Assembly: GCF_900564145.1 (NCBI RefSeq)
Contig: NZ_UOOB01000002.1
Coordinates: 248,001 to 312,000, forward strand
Origin: Comamonas sp. lk
Lineage (GTDB): Bacteria > Pseudomonadota > Gammaproteobacteria > Burkholderiales > Burkholderiaceae_C
DNA: 64,000 nucleotides
Direction: 5' to 3'
Numbering within the stretch: position 1 is the first letter of the stretch; every line of letters begins with the position of its first letter. The notes under the pieces are model-generated. The model saw only the letters and a program-made list of their open reading frames with translations, was not told the origin of the DNA and did no database searches. The position numbers were made by a program, and so were the translations under genes. Below, in pieces: positions 26,294 to 35,390 of the stretch.

Positions 26294-27073
26294 TTGGCAT
26301 ACGAAACCATTGAAGTGCGCGTTGAAGCGGACAAGGTCGGCATCATCACCTTGAACCGCCCCAAGCAGCTCAACGCCTTGAACGACCAGTTGATGAACGA
26401 GCTGGGCGATGCCCTGAAGAAATTCGACGCCGATAAAAGCATTGGCTGCATGATCATCACAGGCAGCGAAAAAGCCTTTGCCGCCGGCGCCGACATCGGC
26501 GCCATGGCCCAGTACAGCTTTGCCGATGCCTACGGCGGCGACTACATCACCCGCAACTGGGAAACCATTCGCAGCATTCGCAAGCCCGTGATCGCCGCCG
26601 TCAGCGGCTTCGCCCTGGGCGGCGGCTGCGAGCTGGCCATGATGTGCGACTTCATCATCGCCGCCGACAACGCCAAGTTTGGCCAGCCCGAAATCAAGCT
26701 GGGCGTGATTCCCGGCGCCGGCGGCACGCAGCGCCTGCCCCGCGCCGTGGGCAAAGCCAAGGCCATGGACATGGCGCTGACCGCCCGCATGATGGATGCC
26801 ACGGAAGCCGAGCGCGCCGGTCTGGTCAGCCGCGTGGTGCCGCTGGACAAGATGATGGAAGAAGCCCTGGGCGCAGCCATCATCATCAGCGGTTTCTCGC
26901 AGCTGGCCGTCATGGCGGCCAAGGAGTCCGTGAACCGCGCATTTGAAAGCAGTCTGTCGGATGGCGTGATGTTCGAACGCCGCCTGTTCCACGCCCTGTT
27001 TGCCACGCAGGATCAGAAGGAAGGCATGGACGCCTTCGTCAACAAGCGCCCAGCCCATTTCACCCACCAGTAA
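26294..27073 (+). CDS. Enoyl-CoA hydratase / isomerase, TTG start
   Basis: 259 residues, the usual crotonase length, if translation starts at TTG 26294. A good AGGAG lies at 26283-26287, eight bases or so upstream, and the family N terminus (AYETIEVR) begins at the next codon. The far-upstream ATG (26228) has neither. AAGADIGAM and [13 protein letters not shown] form the oxyanion hole; Glu residues in [20 protein letters not shown] are the two catalytic glutamates (E in PEIKLG and the following region). It hydrates 2-enoyl-CoA in beta-oxidation or phenylacetate-type pathways. No other fatty-acid gene is adjacent. Confidence 0.92.
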   Translation: MAYETIEVRVEADKVGIITLNRPKQLNALNDQLMNELGDALKKFDADKSIGCMIITGSEKAFAAGADIGAMAQYSFADAYGGDYITRNWETIRSIRKPVIAAVSGFALGGGCELAMMCDFIIAADNAKFGQPEIKLGVIPGAGGTQRLPRAVGKAKAMDMALTARMMDATEAERAGLVSRVVPLDKMMEEALGAAIIISGFSQLAVMAAKESVNRAFESSLSDGVMFERRLFHALFATQDQKEGMDAFVNKRPAHFTHQ

Positions 27074-27080
27074 TTTGGTA

Positions 27081-27086
27081 TATAAT
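27081..27086 (+). promoter_or_regulatory. -10 box TATAAT of the first tRNA-Met gene
   Basis: Perfect TATAAT 11 bases before the mature tRNA 5' end, just after the enoyl-CoA hydratase stop. A matching -35 would fall inside the coding sequence and is weak (TTTCAC). Confidence 0.6.
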
Positions 27087-27097
27087 CGCTGGCTCCA

Positions 27098-27174
27098 GGT
27101 CGTGTAGCTCAGTTGGTTAGAGCGCAGCATTCATAATGCTGATGTCGCAGGTTCAAGTCCCGCCTCGACCACCA
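27098..27174 (+). tRNA. tRNA-Met (CAT anticodon), copy 1
   Basis: 77 bases with encoded CCA. The anticodon loop TTCATAA sits in a CAGCA/TGCTG stem. The D-loop (AGTTGGTTA) and T-arm (TTCAAGT) are normal, and the A51-C63 mismatch of the T stem is also present in E. coli elongator tRNA-Met. That points to elongator Met rather than tRNA-Ile2 or initiator (no mismatched first pair). The acceptor stem GGTCGTG/CTCGACC has a T6-T67 mismatch that copy 2 does not have. Confidence 0.93.
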
Positions 27175-27179
27175 GATAG

Positions 27180-27215
27180 AAAACCGCAGTGCTCTGATGA
27201 ACACTGCGGTTTTTT
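27180..27215 (+). terminator. Terminator after tRNA-Met copy 1
   Basis: ACCGCAGTG pairs with CACTGCGGT, followed by six T. It separates the two tRNA genes, so they are transcribed independently. Confidence 0.88.
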
Positions 27216-27259
27216 CATGTCCGATCTTTTTGATCGCATCAAAAAAATTCTGGATTTGA

Positions 27260-27288
27260 CTGAAAAGCTAATTTTTAGGCATTAGAAT
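27260..27288 (+). promoter_or_regulatory. Possible promoter of tRNA-Met copy 2
   Basis: TAGAAT at 27283-27288 as -10, with CTGAAA 17 bp upstream as a weak -35. TTGACT at 27256 is a better hexamer but lies 21 bp away. Start would fall near the tRNA 5' end. Confidence 0.4.
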
Positions 27289-27299
27289 ACCGGACTGTC

Positions 27300-27376
27300 G
27301 GTCGTATAGCTCAGTTGGTTAGAGCGCAGCATTCATAATGCTGATGTCGCAGGTTCGAGTCCCGCTACGACCACCA
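27300..27376 (+). tRNA. tRNA-Met (CAT anticodon), copy 2
   Basis: 77 bases with encoded CCA. It differs from copy 1 at only a few positions: a perfectly paired acceptor stem GGTCGTA/TACGACC, and TTCGAGT in the T-loop. Anticodon, D-arm and variable loop are identical to copy 1. A terminator follows six bases later. Confidence 0.95.
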
Positions 27377-27381
27377 AATTT

Positions 27382-27413
27382 AAGCCCCAAGCGCTCACGC
27401 TCTTGGGGCTTTT
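27382..27413 (+). terminator. Terminator after tRNA-Met copy 2
   Basis: AAGCCCCAAG pairs with CTTGGGGCTT around a 10-base loop, followed by TT-CGCTTTTT. Confidence 0.85.
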
Positions 27414-27653
27414 CGCTTTTTACAGAGGCCGCATGGCCACCGCGCCGCCTGTTGCGCAGCGCGCGATGCCCTGCTCCCGCTCTCTCACCCCCTCCCCTTC
27501 AGGACTCTTTCTCGTGCCCCTTGCACCCCAAGGATGCTGCACGCGCGCAGCGTGCCCGCGCACTGGTCATCCCACCAGTGAGGGCTGCGCTTTTTCTGCA
27601 GCTTGCCGATGGGCACCGGAAAACGTCCTGATCTCTCGCTCAAGGATGATCCC

Positions 27654-28901
27654 GTGACCTCAAACACCCATGGCGCCGCACAAGCTGGCAGTGCCCCAAC
27701 ACAAGTCGACGGATACAGCTGGAAGGCACTCATGGGCTCGGCCGTCGGCTACGCCATGGACGGCTTTGACCTGCTGATTCTGGGCTTCATGCTCTCGGCC
27801 ATCTCTGCAGACCTGAACCTCACTCCCGGCCAGGCCGGCTCGCTGGTGACCTGGACGCTGATCGGCGCCGTGTTCGGCGGCATTGTGTTCGGCATGCTCA
27901 GCGACCGCTACGGCCGCATCCGCGTGCTGACCTGGACCATCGTGCTGTTTGCCGTCTTCACCGGCCTGTGCGCTTTTGCCCAAGGCTATTGGGACTTGCT
28001 GATTTACCGCACCATTGCCGGCATAGGCCTGGGTGGCGAGTTCGGCATCGGCATGGCCTTGGCCGCCGAAGCCTGGCCGGCCCGCCACCGTGCCCGCGTC
28101 TCGTCCTATGTAGCGCTGGGCTGGCAAGTGGGCGTGCTGGGTGCAGCCCTGCTGACCCCGCTGTTGCTGCCCCTGATCGGCTGGCGTGGCATGTTTCTGG
28201 TGGGCGTGATTCCCGCCCTCGTGGCCTGGGTCATCCGCAACAAGCTGCACGAGCCCGAAGTGTTTGTGGCTCGCAGCAAAAAAGAGCAGCCTTCGGCCCT
28301 GCAGTGCCTGAAGCTGCTGGTCAAGGACAAGGCCACGGTCAAGGTCAGCCTGGGCGTGATCGTGCTGACCTCGGTGCAGAACTTCGGCTACTACGGCATC
28401 ATGATCTGGATGCCCAGCTTTCTGTCCAAGCAAATGGGCTTCAGCCTGACCAAGTCCTCGATGTGGACCGCGGTCACCATCATCGGCATGTCCGTCGGCA
28501 TCTGGGTCTTCGGCCAATTGGCCGACCGCATCGGCCGCAAGCCCACCTTCCTGATCTTCCAGGTCGGCTCGGTGATCTCGGTACTGGCCTATTCCCAACT
28601 GACCGACCCCACGGCCATGCTGTGGGTGGGCGCCATCATGGGCCTGTGCGTCAACGGCATGATGGGCGGCTATGGCGCCGTCATCAGTGAGGCCTACCCC
28701 ACCGCAGCCCGCGCCACCGCACAGAACGTGCTGTTCAACATCGGCCGCGCCGTGGGTGGCTTCGGCCCGGTGGTGGTGGGCGCAATCGCCATGGCCTACT
28801 CCTTCCAGGTGGCCATCGCCCTGCTGGCCGCCATCTATGTGCTGGACATGATTGCCACGGCCTTTCTGATTCCCGAACTCAAGGGCAAGGAACTTCAATA
28901 A
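27654..28901 (+). CDS. MFS transporter, aromatic acid:H+ symporter type
   Basis: 415 residues from GTG 27654, which follows AAGGA by eight bases. In-frame TTG/ATG codons at 27603 and 27609 have no ribosome-binding site. It has twelve hydrophobic segments. AMDGFDLLILGFMLSAIS in TM1 is the aromatic-acid (BenK/PcaK-like) signature, and the MFS loop 2-3 motif is FGMLSDRYGRIRV. The loop 8-9 repeat reads GQLADRIGRKP. It lies beside a LysR gene and a benzoylformate decarboxylase gene, so uptake of an aromatic or alpha-keto acid is a reasonable guess. A terminator follows. Confidence 0.85.
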   Translation: MTSNTHGAAQAGSAPTQVDGYSWKALMGSAVGYAMDGFDLLILGFMLSAISADLNLTPGQAGSLVTWTLIGAVFGGIVFGMLSDRYGRIRVLTWTIVLFAVFTGLCAFAQGYWDLLIYRTIAGIGLGGEFGIGMALAAEAWPARHRARVSSYVALGWQVGVLGAALLTPLLLPLIGWRGMFLVGVIPALVAWVIRNKLHEPEVFVARSKKEQPSALQCLKLLVKDKATVKVSLGVIVLTSVQNFGYYGIMIWMPSFLSKQMGFSLTKSSMWTAVTIIGMSVGIWVFGQLADRIGRKPTFLIFQVGSVISVLAYSQLTDPTAMLWVGAIMGLCVNGMMGGYGAVISEAYPTAARATAQNVLFNIGRAVGGFGPVVVGAIAMAYSFQVAIALLAAIYVLDMIATAFLIPELKGKELQ

Positions 28902-28906
28902 ACAGA

Positions 28907-28940
28907 GCAGCTACTGCTAATGCATCAAGCGCCAGAGCCT
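28907..28940. repeat. Dispersed intergenic repeat copy, overlapping a terminator
   Basis: GCAGCTACTGCTAATGCATC followed by AAGCGCCAGAGCC matches the AGCTGCTA...TCAAGCGC order of the other copies. Its right end provides the left arm of the adjacent terminator. Confidence 0.45.
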
Positions 28941-28963
28941 TCAACAAGCTCTGGCGCTTTTTT
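28927..28963. terminator. Terminator between the MFS gene and the LysR gene
   Basis: AGCGCCAGAGC pairs with GCTCTGGCGCT across a short loop, followed by six T on the plus strand. The A-run on the left is too weak for strong action on the minus strand. Confidence 0.85.
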
Positions 28964-28974
28964 ACGTCCGTTTT

Positions 28975-29880
28975 TCAAGCTCGCTGCCTGAAAACCTCAA
29001 GCACCAGCGAGCGCAGCCACTGGTTGGCCGGCTCCTGCGCAAAGCGCCAGCTCCAGTGCAGCGAGACATCGAACGCGCTTGCCGGCAGATCGGCCTGCAC
29101 TACCGCATAGCCGCCTTGGCGCTCAAAGGTATCGGCAATCTCGGCAGGCATGATCACGGCCAGGTCCGTCTGGCGCACGATGGAGGGCACGGCCATGAAG
29201 TGGGCCGCTGACAGCCGTATCTGCTGCTGCAGATCCAGCGCCTGCAGAATGCGCAAGGTTTCGGAATGGGAGCGCACGGCCACAAACTCCAGCGAGCGCA
29301 GATTCTCCGGGCTGAGCCGCCCGTCTTGCAACACCTGCAGCACCGGGTGCTCTTTGCGCAGCAGCACCGCATAGTGATCCGACAGCAGCACGGTTTGCTG
29401 CGTGCCCGTCACACCGGGCAGAAAACCGATGGCAATATCCAGCGAGCCGCGATCCAGCGCATCGGCAATCTCGGTCATGGCCATGGGCAGGGTCTCCAGC
29501 TGCACATGGGGAGCCTGCTCGCGCAGCGCCCACATCAGCGGCGGCAAGAACCGCGCCTCGCCAATATCGCTGAGATGAATGCGAAAACGCTTTTGCGCCT
29601 GCTGCGGCTCGAAGGCATGGGCCTCGGCCAGCGCCACTTCCAGCGTGGCCAGGGCAGCACGCACCGCCAGCGCCAGCCGCTCGGCACGCGGCGTGGGCCT
29701 TACGCCGCCATGCATGCGCTCGAACAGAGGATCGCCCAGCAACTGACGCAGCCGCGTCACCGCCTGGCTGGCCGCCGGCTGGGACATGCCCAGCTCCTGG
29801 GCGGCACGGCTGACGCTGCCATGGCGAAACACCACATCAAACACGCGCAGCAGATTGAGATCCAGGCCTGATATATCCAT
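28975..29880 (-). CDS. LysR-type transcriptional regulator of the aromatic-acid cluster
   Basis: 301 residues. The N-terminal winged HTH (about 8-66) has GSVSRAAQELGMSQPAASQ and RLRQLLGDPLFER. The effector domain (about 92-295) belongs to the NodD/NahR/PcaQ-like side of the family judging from LLRVFDVVFRHGSVS. It is divergent from the benzoylformate decarboxylase gene and convergent with the MFS gene, so it probably activates one or both. A short dyad lies in the 110-base divergent region. Confidence 0.88.
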   Translation of the reverse strand: MDISGLDLNLLRVFDVVFRHGSVSRAAQELGMSQPAASQAVTRLRQLLGDPLFERMHGGVRPTPRAERLALAVRAALATLEVALAEAHAFEPQQAQKRFRIHLSDIGEARFLPPLMWALREQAPHVQLETLPMAMTEIADALDRGSLDIAIGFLPGVTGTQQTVLLSDHYAVLLRKEHPVLQVLQDGRLSPENLRSLEFVAVRSHSETLRILQALDLQQQIRLSAAHFMAVPSIVRQTDLAVIMPAEIADTFERQGGYAVVQADLPASAFDVSLHWSWRFAQEPANQWLRSLVLEVFRQRA

Positions 29881-29889
29881 AAAACGAAT

Positions 29890-29900
29890 ATCTCTTAGAT
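29890..29900. promoter_or_regulatory. Possible LysR operator dyad ATCT-CTT-AGAT
   Basis: A small perfect dyad with flanking A/T pairs (TATCTCTTAGATG) lies 10-20 bases upstream of the LysR start, in the region shared with the decarboxylase promoter. Size and place suit an autoregulatory LysR site. There is no proof. Confidence 0.35.
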
Positions 29901-29990
29901 GTTTTATTCAATTGCTGGAAATTATGCCGCCCTGCAAGATGACGCCCAAGCGCTTGAGCTCCCCTCTCAGTTCCCTACAGGACGATTGTT

Positions 29991-31619
29991 TTGCAAGTCA
30001 CAACCTCCCATCAAACCGCCCTGGCACAAGCCGAACAGCCAAGCCATACCGTGCGCCACGTCGTGATTGCCATGCTGCGCGAGCTGGGCATGACCCGTAT
30101 TTTCGGCAACCCGGGCTCTACCGAGCTGCCGCTGTTTCGCGACTATCCCGAGGATTTCTCGTACGAACTGGGCCTGCAGGAAGCCGTGGTCGTGGGCATG
30201 GCCGATGGTTATGCACAGGCCACACGCCAGGCCAGTTTTGTGAATCTGCATTCGGCCGCAGGCGTGGGCCATGCCATGGCCAATATCTTCACGGCCTTCA
30301 AGAACCGCACGCCCATGATCATCACGGCGGGCCAGCAGGCCCGCTCTCTGCTGCAGTTCGATCCGTTTTTGCACTCACGCGATGCCGCCGAGCTGCCCAA
30401 GCCCTATGTGAAGTGGAGCTGCGAGCCGGCACGCGCAGAAGACGTGCCCCTGGCTCTGGCCCGCGCCTACTACATCGCCATGCAGGAGCCACGCGGCCCG
30501 GTGTTTGTCTCGATTCCTGCCGATGACTGGGACAAGCCCTGCGAGCCCATCACTTTGCGCCATGTGGGCTTCGAGACCCGAGCCAACCCGCACACCCTGA
30601 GCCTGATCGGCGACGCGCTGGACGCTGCGCAATCTCCTGCTTTGGTGGTAGGCGCCGCCGTCGATCGCGGCCAGGCCTGGGATGAGGTGGTGGCCCTGGC
30701 CGAGCGCCACCAGGCCCGCGTGTTTGTGGCTCCCATGAGCGGGCGTTGCAGCTTTCCCGAAGATCACCCGCTGTTTGCCGGCTTTCTGCCTGCCATGCGC
30801 GAGCGCATGGTCGAGTTGCTGGGCGCGCACGATGCGATTTTTGCCGTGGGCGCTGCCGCTTTCACCTACCACGTGGAAGGCGCCGGCCCCTTCATTCCCG
30901 CAGGCTCTGAGCTGTTTCAGCTGATTGAAGACCCGGCCATTGCCGCCTGGGCTCCCGTGGGCACGGCCGCCGTGGGCAATATCCGCCTGGGCGTGCAGGA
31001 ACTACTGGCCCGCCCGCATATCACGCAGCGCCAAGCCCCGGCCCGCAAGCCTGCTGCGCCCGTACCTGAGGCTCCGGCGGCGGGCGAACGCATGTCGGTC
31101 GCATTTGCCATGCACACCCTGGCCGGCGTGCGTGATCCTCTGAGCATCATCGTGGAAGAAGCGCCCAGCTCGCGCCCCACCATCCAGAGCTATCTGCCGA
31201 TTTTTCACAGCGAGACCTTCTTCACCATGTGCAGCGGCGGCCTGGGCCACAGCATGCCTGCCGCCGTGGGCGTGGCCCTGGCCAAGCCCGAGAAAAAAGT
31301 GATAGCAGTGATCGGCGATGGCTCATCCATGTACGCCATTCAGGCCCTGTGGAGCGCCGCCAATCTGCGCCTGCCCATCACCTTTGTGATCCTCAAGAAC
31401 CGCCGCTACGCCGCGCTGCAGGATTTTTCCAAGGTCTTTGGCTACCGGGACGGCGAGAAGGTGGAAGGCACGGAGCTGCCGGATATCGACTTTGTCGCCC
31501 TGGCCAAGGGCCACGGCTGCGACGGCATGCATGTGGAGGATGCATCGCAGCTGGCCCTGGCCCTGCAGGCCGCCATTGCCCACCCCCGCCCCATCGTGGT
31601 GGAAGTGGAAGTTGCCTGA
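29991..31619 (+). CDS. mdlC: Benzoylformate decarboxylase (ThDP-dependent), TTG start
   Basis: 542 residues with a TTG start preceded by AGGA. The first in-frame ATG (30072) would cut into the first helix before FGNPGSTELP, so TTG is preferred. All catalytic positions known for Pseudomonas putida MdlC are conserved: Ser in GNPGS (43), Glu in LQEAVVVG (64), His in NLHSAAG (87) and His in FTYHVE (294). The ThDP-Mg motif runs from GDGSSMYAIQALW to LKN. The predicted reaction is benzoylformate to benzaldehyde plus CO2. A relative acting on another 2-keto acid cannot be excluded. It is followed by a Bug receptor gene after 47 bases. Confidence 0.82.
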   Translation: MQVTTSHQTALAQAEQPSHTVRHVVIAMLRELGMTRIFGNPGSTELPLFRDYPEDFSYELGLQEAVVVGMADGYAQATRQASFVNLHSAAGVGHAMANIFTAFKNRTPMIITAGQQARSLLQFDPFLHSRDAAELPKPYVKWSCEPARAEDVPLALARAYYIAMQEPRGPVFVSIPADDWDKPCEPITLRHVGFETRANPHTLSLIGDALDAAQSPALVVGAAVDRGQAWDEVVALAERHQARVFVAPMSGRCSFPEDHPLFAGFLPAMRERMVELLGAHDAIFAVGAAAFTYHVEGAGPFIPAGSELFQLIEDPAIAAWAPVGTAAVGNIRLGVQELLARPHITQRQAPARKPAAPVPEAPAAGERMSVAFAMHTLAGVRDPLSIIVEEAPSSRPTIQSYLPIFHSETFFTMCSGGLGHSMPAAVGVALAKPEKKVIAVIGDGSSMYAIQALWSAANLRLPITFVILKNRRYAALQDFSKVFGYRDGEKVEGTELPDIDFVALAKGHGCDGMHVEDASQLALALQAAIAHPRPIVVEVEVA

Positions 31620-31666
31620 CACGCCCTTAGACGAACGACATAAAAACACTCAAGGAGACAGACTTC

Positions 31667-32668
31667 ATGGCAAAAATGCCGCCGATCAACCGCCTGCGCC
31701 GCATGGGACTGGCCGCCATTCCGGCCCTGTTTTGCAGCACCATCGCTACCCCGGCTCTGGCCAATGACAAATGGCCGGAGCGCCCCATCCGCCTGGTAGT
31801 GAACTTCGCCCCCGGCGGTGCCGCCGATGTGATGGGCCGGGCGATTGCCCCCACCATGAGCCAGGCCCTGGGCCAGTCGGTGGTGGTGGACAACAAGCCC
31901 GGTGCCAACGGCAATATCGGCATCGGCGAAACCGTGCGTTCCCCCAAGGACGGCTACACGCTGCTGCTGAGCTCGGGCGGCGGCATCAGCATCAATCCGC
32001 TGATCTACAGCAAGCTGCCCTTCAACCCGGAAAAAGACCTGATTCCCGTGGCTGCCGTGGCCCGGGTCCATGTGTTTCTGGAGACCAATCCCTCGGTGCC
32101 GGTCAGCAATGTGGGCGAGTTCGTCAAACACCTGCAGGCCCATGCCGGCAAGCTGTCCTATGGCTCACCCGGCCCCGGCAGCTCACCCCATCTGGCCGGT
32201 GAAATGTTCAAGCGTGCTGCCAAGGTCGAGGCCACCCATGTTCCCTACAAAGGCGCCGGCCCGGCACTGACCGATGTGCTCAGCGGCCAGCTGCAGTACT
32301 GGTTTGATCCAGGCCCCGGCCTCAAGCAGGTGGAAGCCGGCAAGCTCAAGCTGCTGGCCATTGGCAGCCCGCAGCGCTCGCCGCTCTATCCCAAGGTGCC
32401 CACACTGGCCGAAAGCGGCTTGCCCGGTTTTGATGCCGACACGCTGTTCGGCATCTACGCCCCGGCCGGCACGCCCGTCCCCGTGGTGGAAGCGGTGCGC
32501 GCCAGCGTGCTCAAGGCACTGGAGCAAAAGAATGTGATCGAGGTGATTCAAGGACTGGGCGCCACACCCGAGCCGCGCATGGGCCGCCAGGAGTTTGTGG
32601 ACCACCACGCCAAGGAACGTGCGCGCTTTGCGCCGCTGATCAAGGAAATCGGTCTCAAGGTCGATTGA
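31667..32668 (+). CDS. Bug/TctC-family periplasmic receptor in the aromatic-acid cluster
   Basis: 333 residues. A signal peptide (about 1-33, ending ALA-N) precedes IRLVVNFAPGGAADVMGRA, VVVDNKPGANGNIGIG and HVPYKGAGPALTDVLSGQ, the standard Bug ligand-site strings. It lies 47 bases behind the benzoylformate decarboxylase gene with a good AAGGAG ribosome-binding site, so the two are probably cotranscribed. The ligand may be the decarboxylase substrate or its precursor. No tctAB genes are present. Confidence 0.88.
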   Translation: MAKMPPINRLRRMGLAAIPALFCSTIATPALANDKWPERPIRLVVNFAPGGAADVMGRAIAPTMSQALGQSVVVDNKPGANGNIGIGETVRSPKDGYTLLLSSGGGISINPLIYSKLPFNPEKDLIPVAAVARVHVFLETNPSVPVSNVGEFVKHLQAHAGKLSYGSPGPGSSPHLAGEMFKRAAKVEATHVPYKGAGPALTDVLSGQLQYWFDPGPGLKQVEAGKLKLLAIGSPQRSPLYPKVPTLAESGLPGFDADTLFGIYAPAGTPVPVVEAVRASVLKALEQKNVIEVIQGLGATPEPRMGRQEFVDHHAKERARFAPLIKEIGLKVD

Positions 32669-32708
32669 AGACCCCCAGGGAATCTTTCCCCTTTGATTCC
32701 TCCCTTTT

Positions 32709-32743
32709 CGCCGCCGCGCCCGCCACGGGCCGGCGGCGTTTTT
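32709..32743. terminator. Bidirectional terminator between the Bug receptor gene and modE
   Basis: A GC-rich stem (CGCCGCCG-CGCCCG with CGGGCCGGCGGCG, one bulge) is followed by five T on the plus strand. It overlaps the modE stop at its right end. Confidence 0.7.
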
Positions 32744-33605
32744 ATGCCGTCACCGCCACCACCACGGCAGCTTCCGGAACTTCCAGCCAGACGCTGTCTT
32801 GCGCATCCAGCCCGCTCTGGGCCGGGGCAAAGCCCACAATCTGCGCGCCCCAGGTCAGGCGGCACACGGCTTCGTCACAGGCCACGGGTTCATCGGCCAG
32901 CGATGCCGCGCCGCGCGTCACGCGCTGCACCTGTGCGGGCCAGAGATTGATGGCCTGTGTGGCGGCCATGGGGCGCTCCTGCCCTTTGAAAACCTTGACG
33001 GCCGTGGCCTTGCACAGCGCCAGCACCGAAACGCCGGGCGCCAGGCCCAGCAGCTCATAGCTCTCGGGGGTGATGCGGGCGGCAATGCTCCACTGCGTCT
33101 CGGTCTCGCCCGCAGGGCGCAGCCACACGCGAATCTGGGCGCCCAGGGATTCGACCTTGAGCACGGTGCAGGGCCACTGATTGCGCATGCTGGTCATCAG
33201 ACCCAGATTCACCACCGCAGGCGCGTCGCCCGGGCTCTGCCCGCTTTGCACGCGCTGCAGCACTTCGGCGCGCATGCGCTCCATGGTCTCGGCCGTGGCC
33301 AGCAGGGATTCACCGGCCGCCGTGATCTGTGCGCCGCCGCCGCCGGCGCCGCCCACGCTGCGCTCCACCAGGGGCACGCCCGCCAAGTTGGTCAGGGTAT
33401 CAATGGCCTGCCAGGCGGCCTTGTAGCTCACGCCCACATCGCGTGCAGCCTGGGAGATGGAGCCGCTGTGCGCTATTCCGCGCAGGATGGCGATGCGCCG
33501 GTCGGCAATGTCGTAGCCCAAAGCCTGAGACAGCGAATTGCTGGACAGACCGGCAGCGTCAAAAGTCTCGCGCTGCTCTTGTTCGTGAAATTCTTTTTCT
33601 GACAT
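32742..33605 (-). CDS. modE: Molybdate-responsive transcriptional regulator ModE
   Basis: 287 residues from ATG 33605. The N-terminal winged HTH (about 28-130) contains GSISQAARDVGVSYKAAWQAID and VGGAGGGGAQIT, which are ModE family strings. Two C-terminal Mop/TOBE-like domains (about 145-285) bind molybdate; the segment VVNLGLMTSMRNQWPCTVLKV begins the first (part quoted: MRNQWPCTVLKV). ModE-Mo represses modABC and activates molybdoenzyme genes. It is divergent from modA, and a ModE-type palindrome lies between the two. Confidence 0.93.
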   Translation of the reverse strand: MSEKEFHEQEQRETFDAAGLSSNSLSQALGYDIADRRIAILRGIAHSGSISQAARDVGVSYKAAWQAIDTLTNLAGVPLVERSVGGAGGGGAQITAAGESLLATAETMERMRAEVLQRVQSGQSPGDAPAVVNLGLMTSMRNQWPCTVLKVESLGAQIRVWLRPAGETETQWSIAARITPESYELLGLAPGVSVLALCKATAVKVFKGQERPMAATQAINLWPAQVQRVTRGAASLADEPVACDEAVCRLTWGAQIVGFAPAQSGLDAQDSVWLEVPEAAVVVAVTA

Positions 33606-33650
33606 GGGCGCCATCATGCCCTGCCTTGGATTTTCCTCGCTGGCCCTTGA

Positions 33651-34508
<858 letters not shown>

Positions 34509-34524
34509 CGCTTGCAATAAAAGG

Positions 34525-34550
34525 GTTTGAGGCGGTTTTCCGCCTCAAAC
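34525..34550 (+). repeat. Hairpin between modA and modB
   Basis: GTTTGAGGCGG and CCGCCTCAAAC form a perfect 11-bp stem with a TTTT loop 16 bases after the modA stop. No T-run follows. It may stabilise the modA 3' end so that more binding protein than permease is made, or act as a partial terminator. Confidence 0.65.
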
Positions 34551-34627
34551 TAGGCCGCAAAGATTTCGCTCTTCCCTTGGCGGTGCTGGGCTAAGCTGGC
34601 ATGGTCAAGGGTTATTTTTTGGGTTTC

Positions 34628-35296
34628 ATGCAACTGACCGCCGAAGACTACGCCGCCATCTGGCTCACGCTCAAACTTGCCAGCGTCACCACCGTGCTGC
34701 TGATGCTGCTGTGCACGCCCTTGGCCTGGTGGCTGGCCCACACGCGCTCGCGCTGGGCCGGGCCGATTGGCGCCGTGGTCGCCCTGCCCCTGGTGCTGCC
34801 GCCCACGGTGATCGGCTTTTATCTGCTGGTCACCATGGGCCCTCACGGTCCGATTGGTCAACTCACCCAATCGCTGGGCATTGGCAATCTGCCCTTCACC
34901 TTTGCCGGGCTGGTAGTGGGCTCGCTGATCTATTCCATGCCGTTCACCGTCCAGCCGTTGCAGCGCGCCTTTGAAGCCCTGGGCACACGCCCCATGGAAG
35001 CGGCTGCCAGCCTGGGCGCCAGCCCGCTGGACCGATTTCTGACCGTGGCCCTGCCGCTGGCCAAGCCCGGTTTCATCACCGCCGCCGTGCTGACTTTTGC
35101 CCATACCGTGGGCGAATTTGGCGTGGTGCTGATGCTGGGCGGCAACATCCCCGGCGTAACGCGCGTGGTCTCGGTACAGATCTACGACCATGTGGAAGCC
35201 ATGGAGTACGGCCATGCCCATCTGCTGGCGGCCGGCATGGTGGTGTTCTCCTTTATCGTGCTGCTGGCGCTGAACTGGCTGCAGCCAAAAAAATGA
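34628..35296 (+). CDS. modB: Molybdate ABC transporter permease ModB
   Basis: 222 residues from ATG 34628 ([19 protein letters not shown]), which aligns with the E. coli ModB start. An upstream ATG at 34601 would add nine residues. Five or six transmembrane segments are visible. The cytoplasmic EAA loop reads [20 protein letters not shown] and contacts ModC. GPHGPIG and the conserved family segment [15 protein letters not shown] are present. It forms the membrane channel of ModABC. Confidence 0.92.
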   Translation: MQLTAEDYAAIWLTLKLASVTTVLLMLLCTPLAWWLAHTRSRWAGPIGAVVALPLVLPPTVIGFYLLVTMGPHGPIGQLTQSLGIGNLPFTFAGLVVGSLIYSMPFTVQPLQRAFEALGTRPMEAAASLGASPLDRFLTVALPLAKPGFITAAVLTFAHTVGEFGVVLMLGGNIPGVTRVVSVQIYDHVEAMEYGHAHLLAAGMVVFSFIVLLALNWLQPKK

Positions 35297-35322
35297 CCCC
35301 CACGCTTGCTCTACTCACGTGT

Positions 35323-35383
35323 AGCCGCTGCCCCCCAAGGGGGCCGCTTTTTGCCTTGGGGCGGCCCGGCGGCAAAAGAAAGC
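35323..35383. repeat. GC-rich palindrome cluster between modB and modC
   Basis: It contains CCCCC-CAA-GGGGG (35331-35343) flanked by GCCGC elements, then GCCTTGGGGCGGCCCGGCGGC. It resembles the multi-palindrome element at 17801-17871. It splits modB from modC (94 bases apart) inside an otherwise compact operon. Confidence 0.5.
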
Positions 35384-35390
35384 GTCGCAC

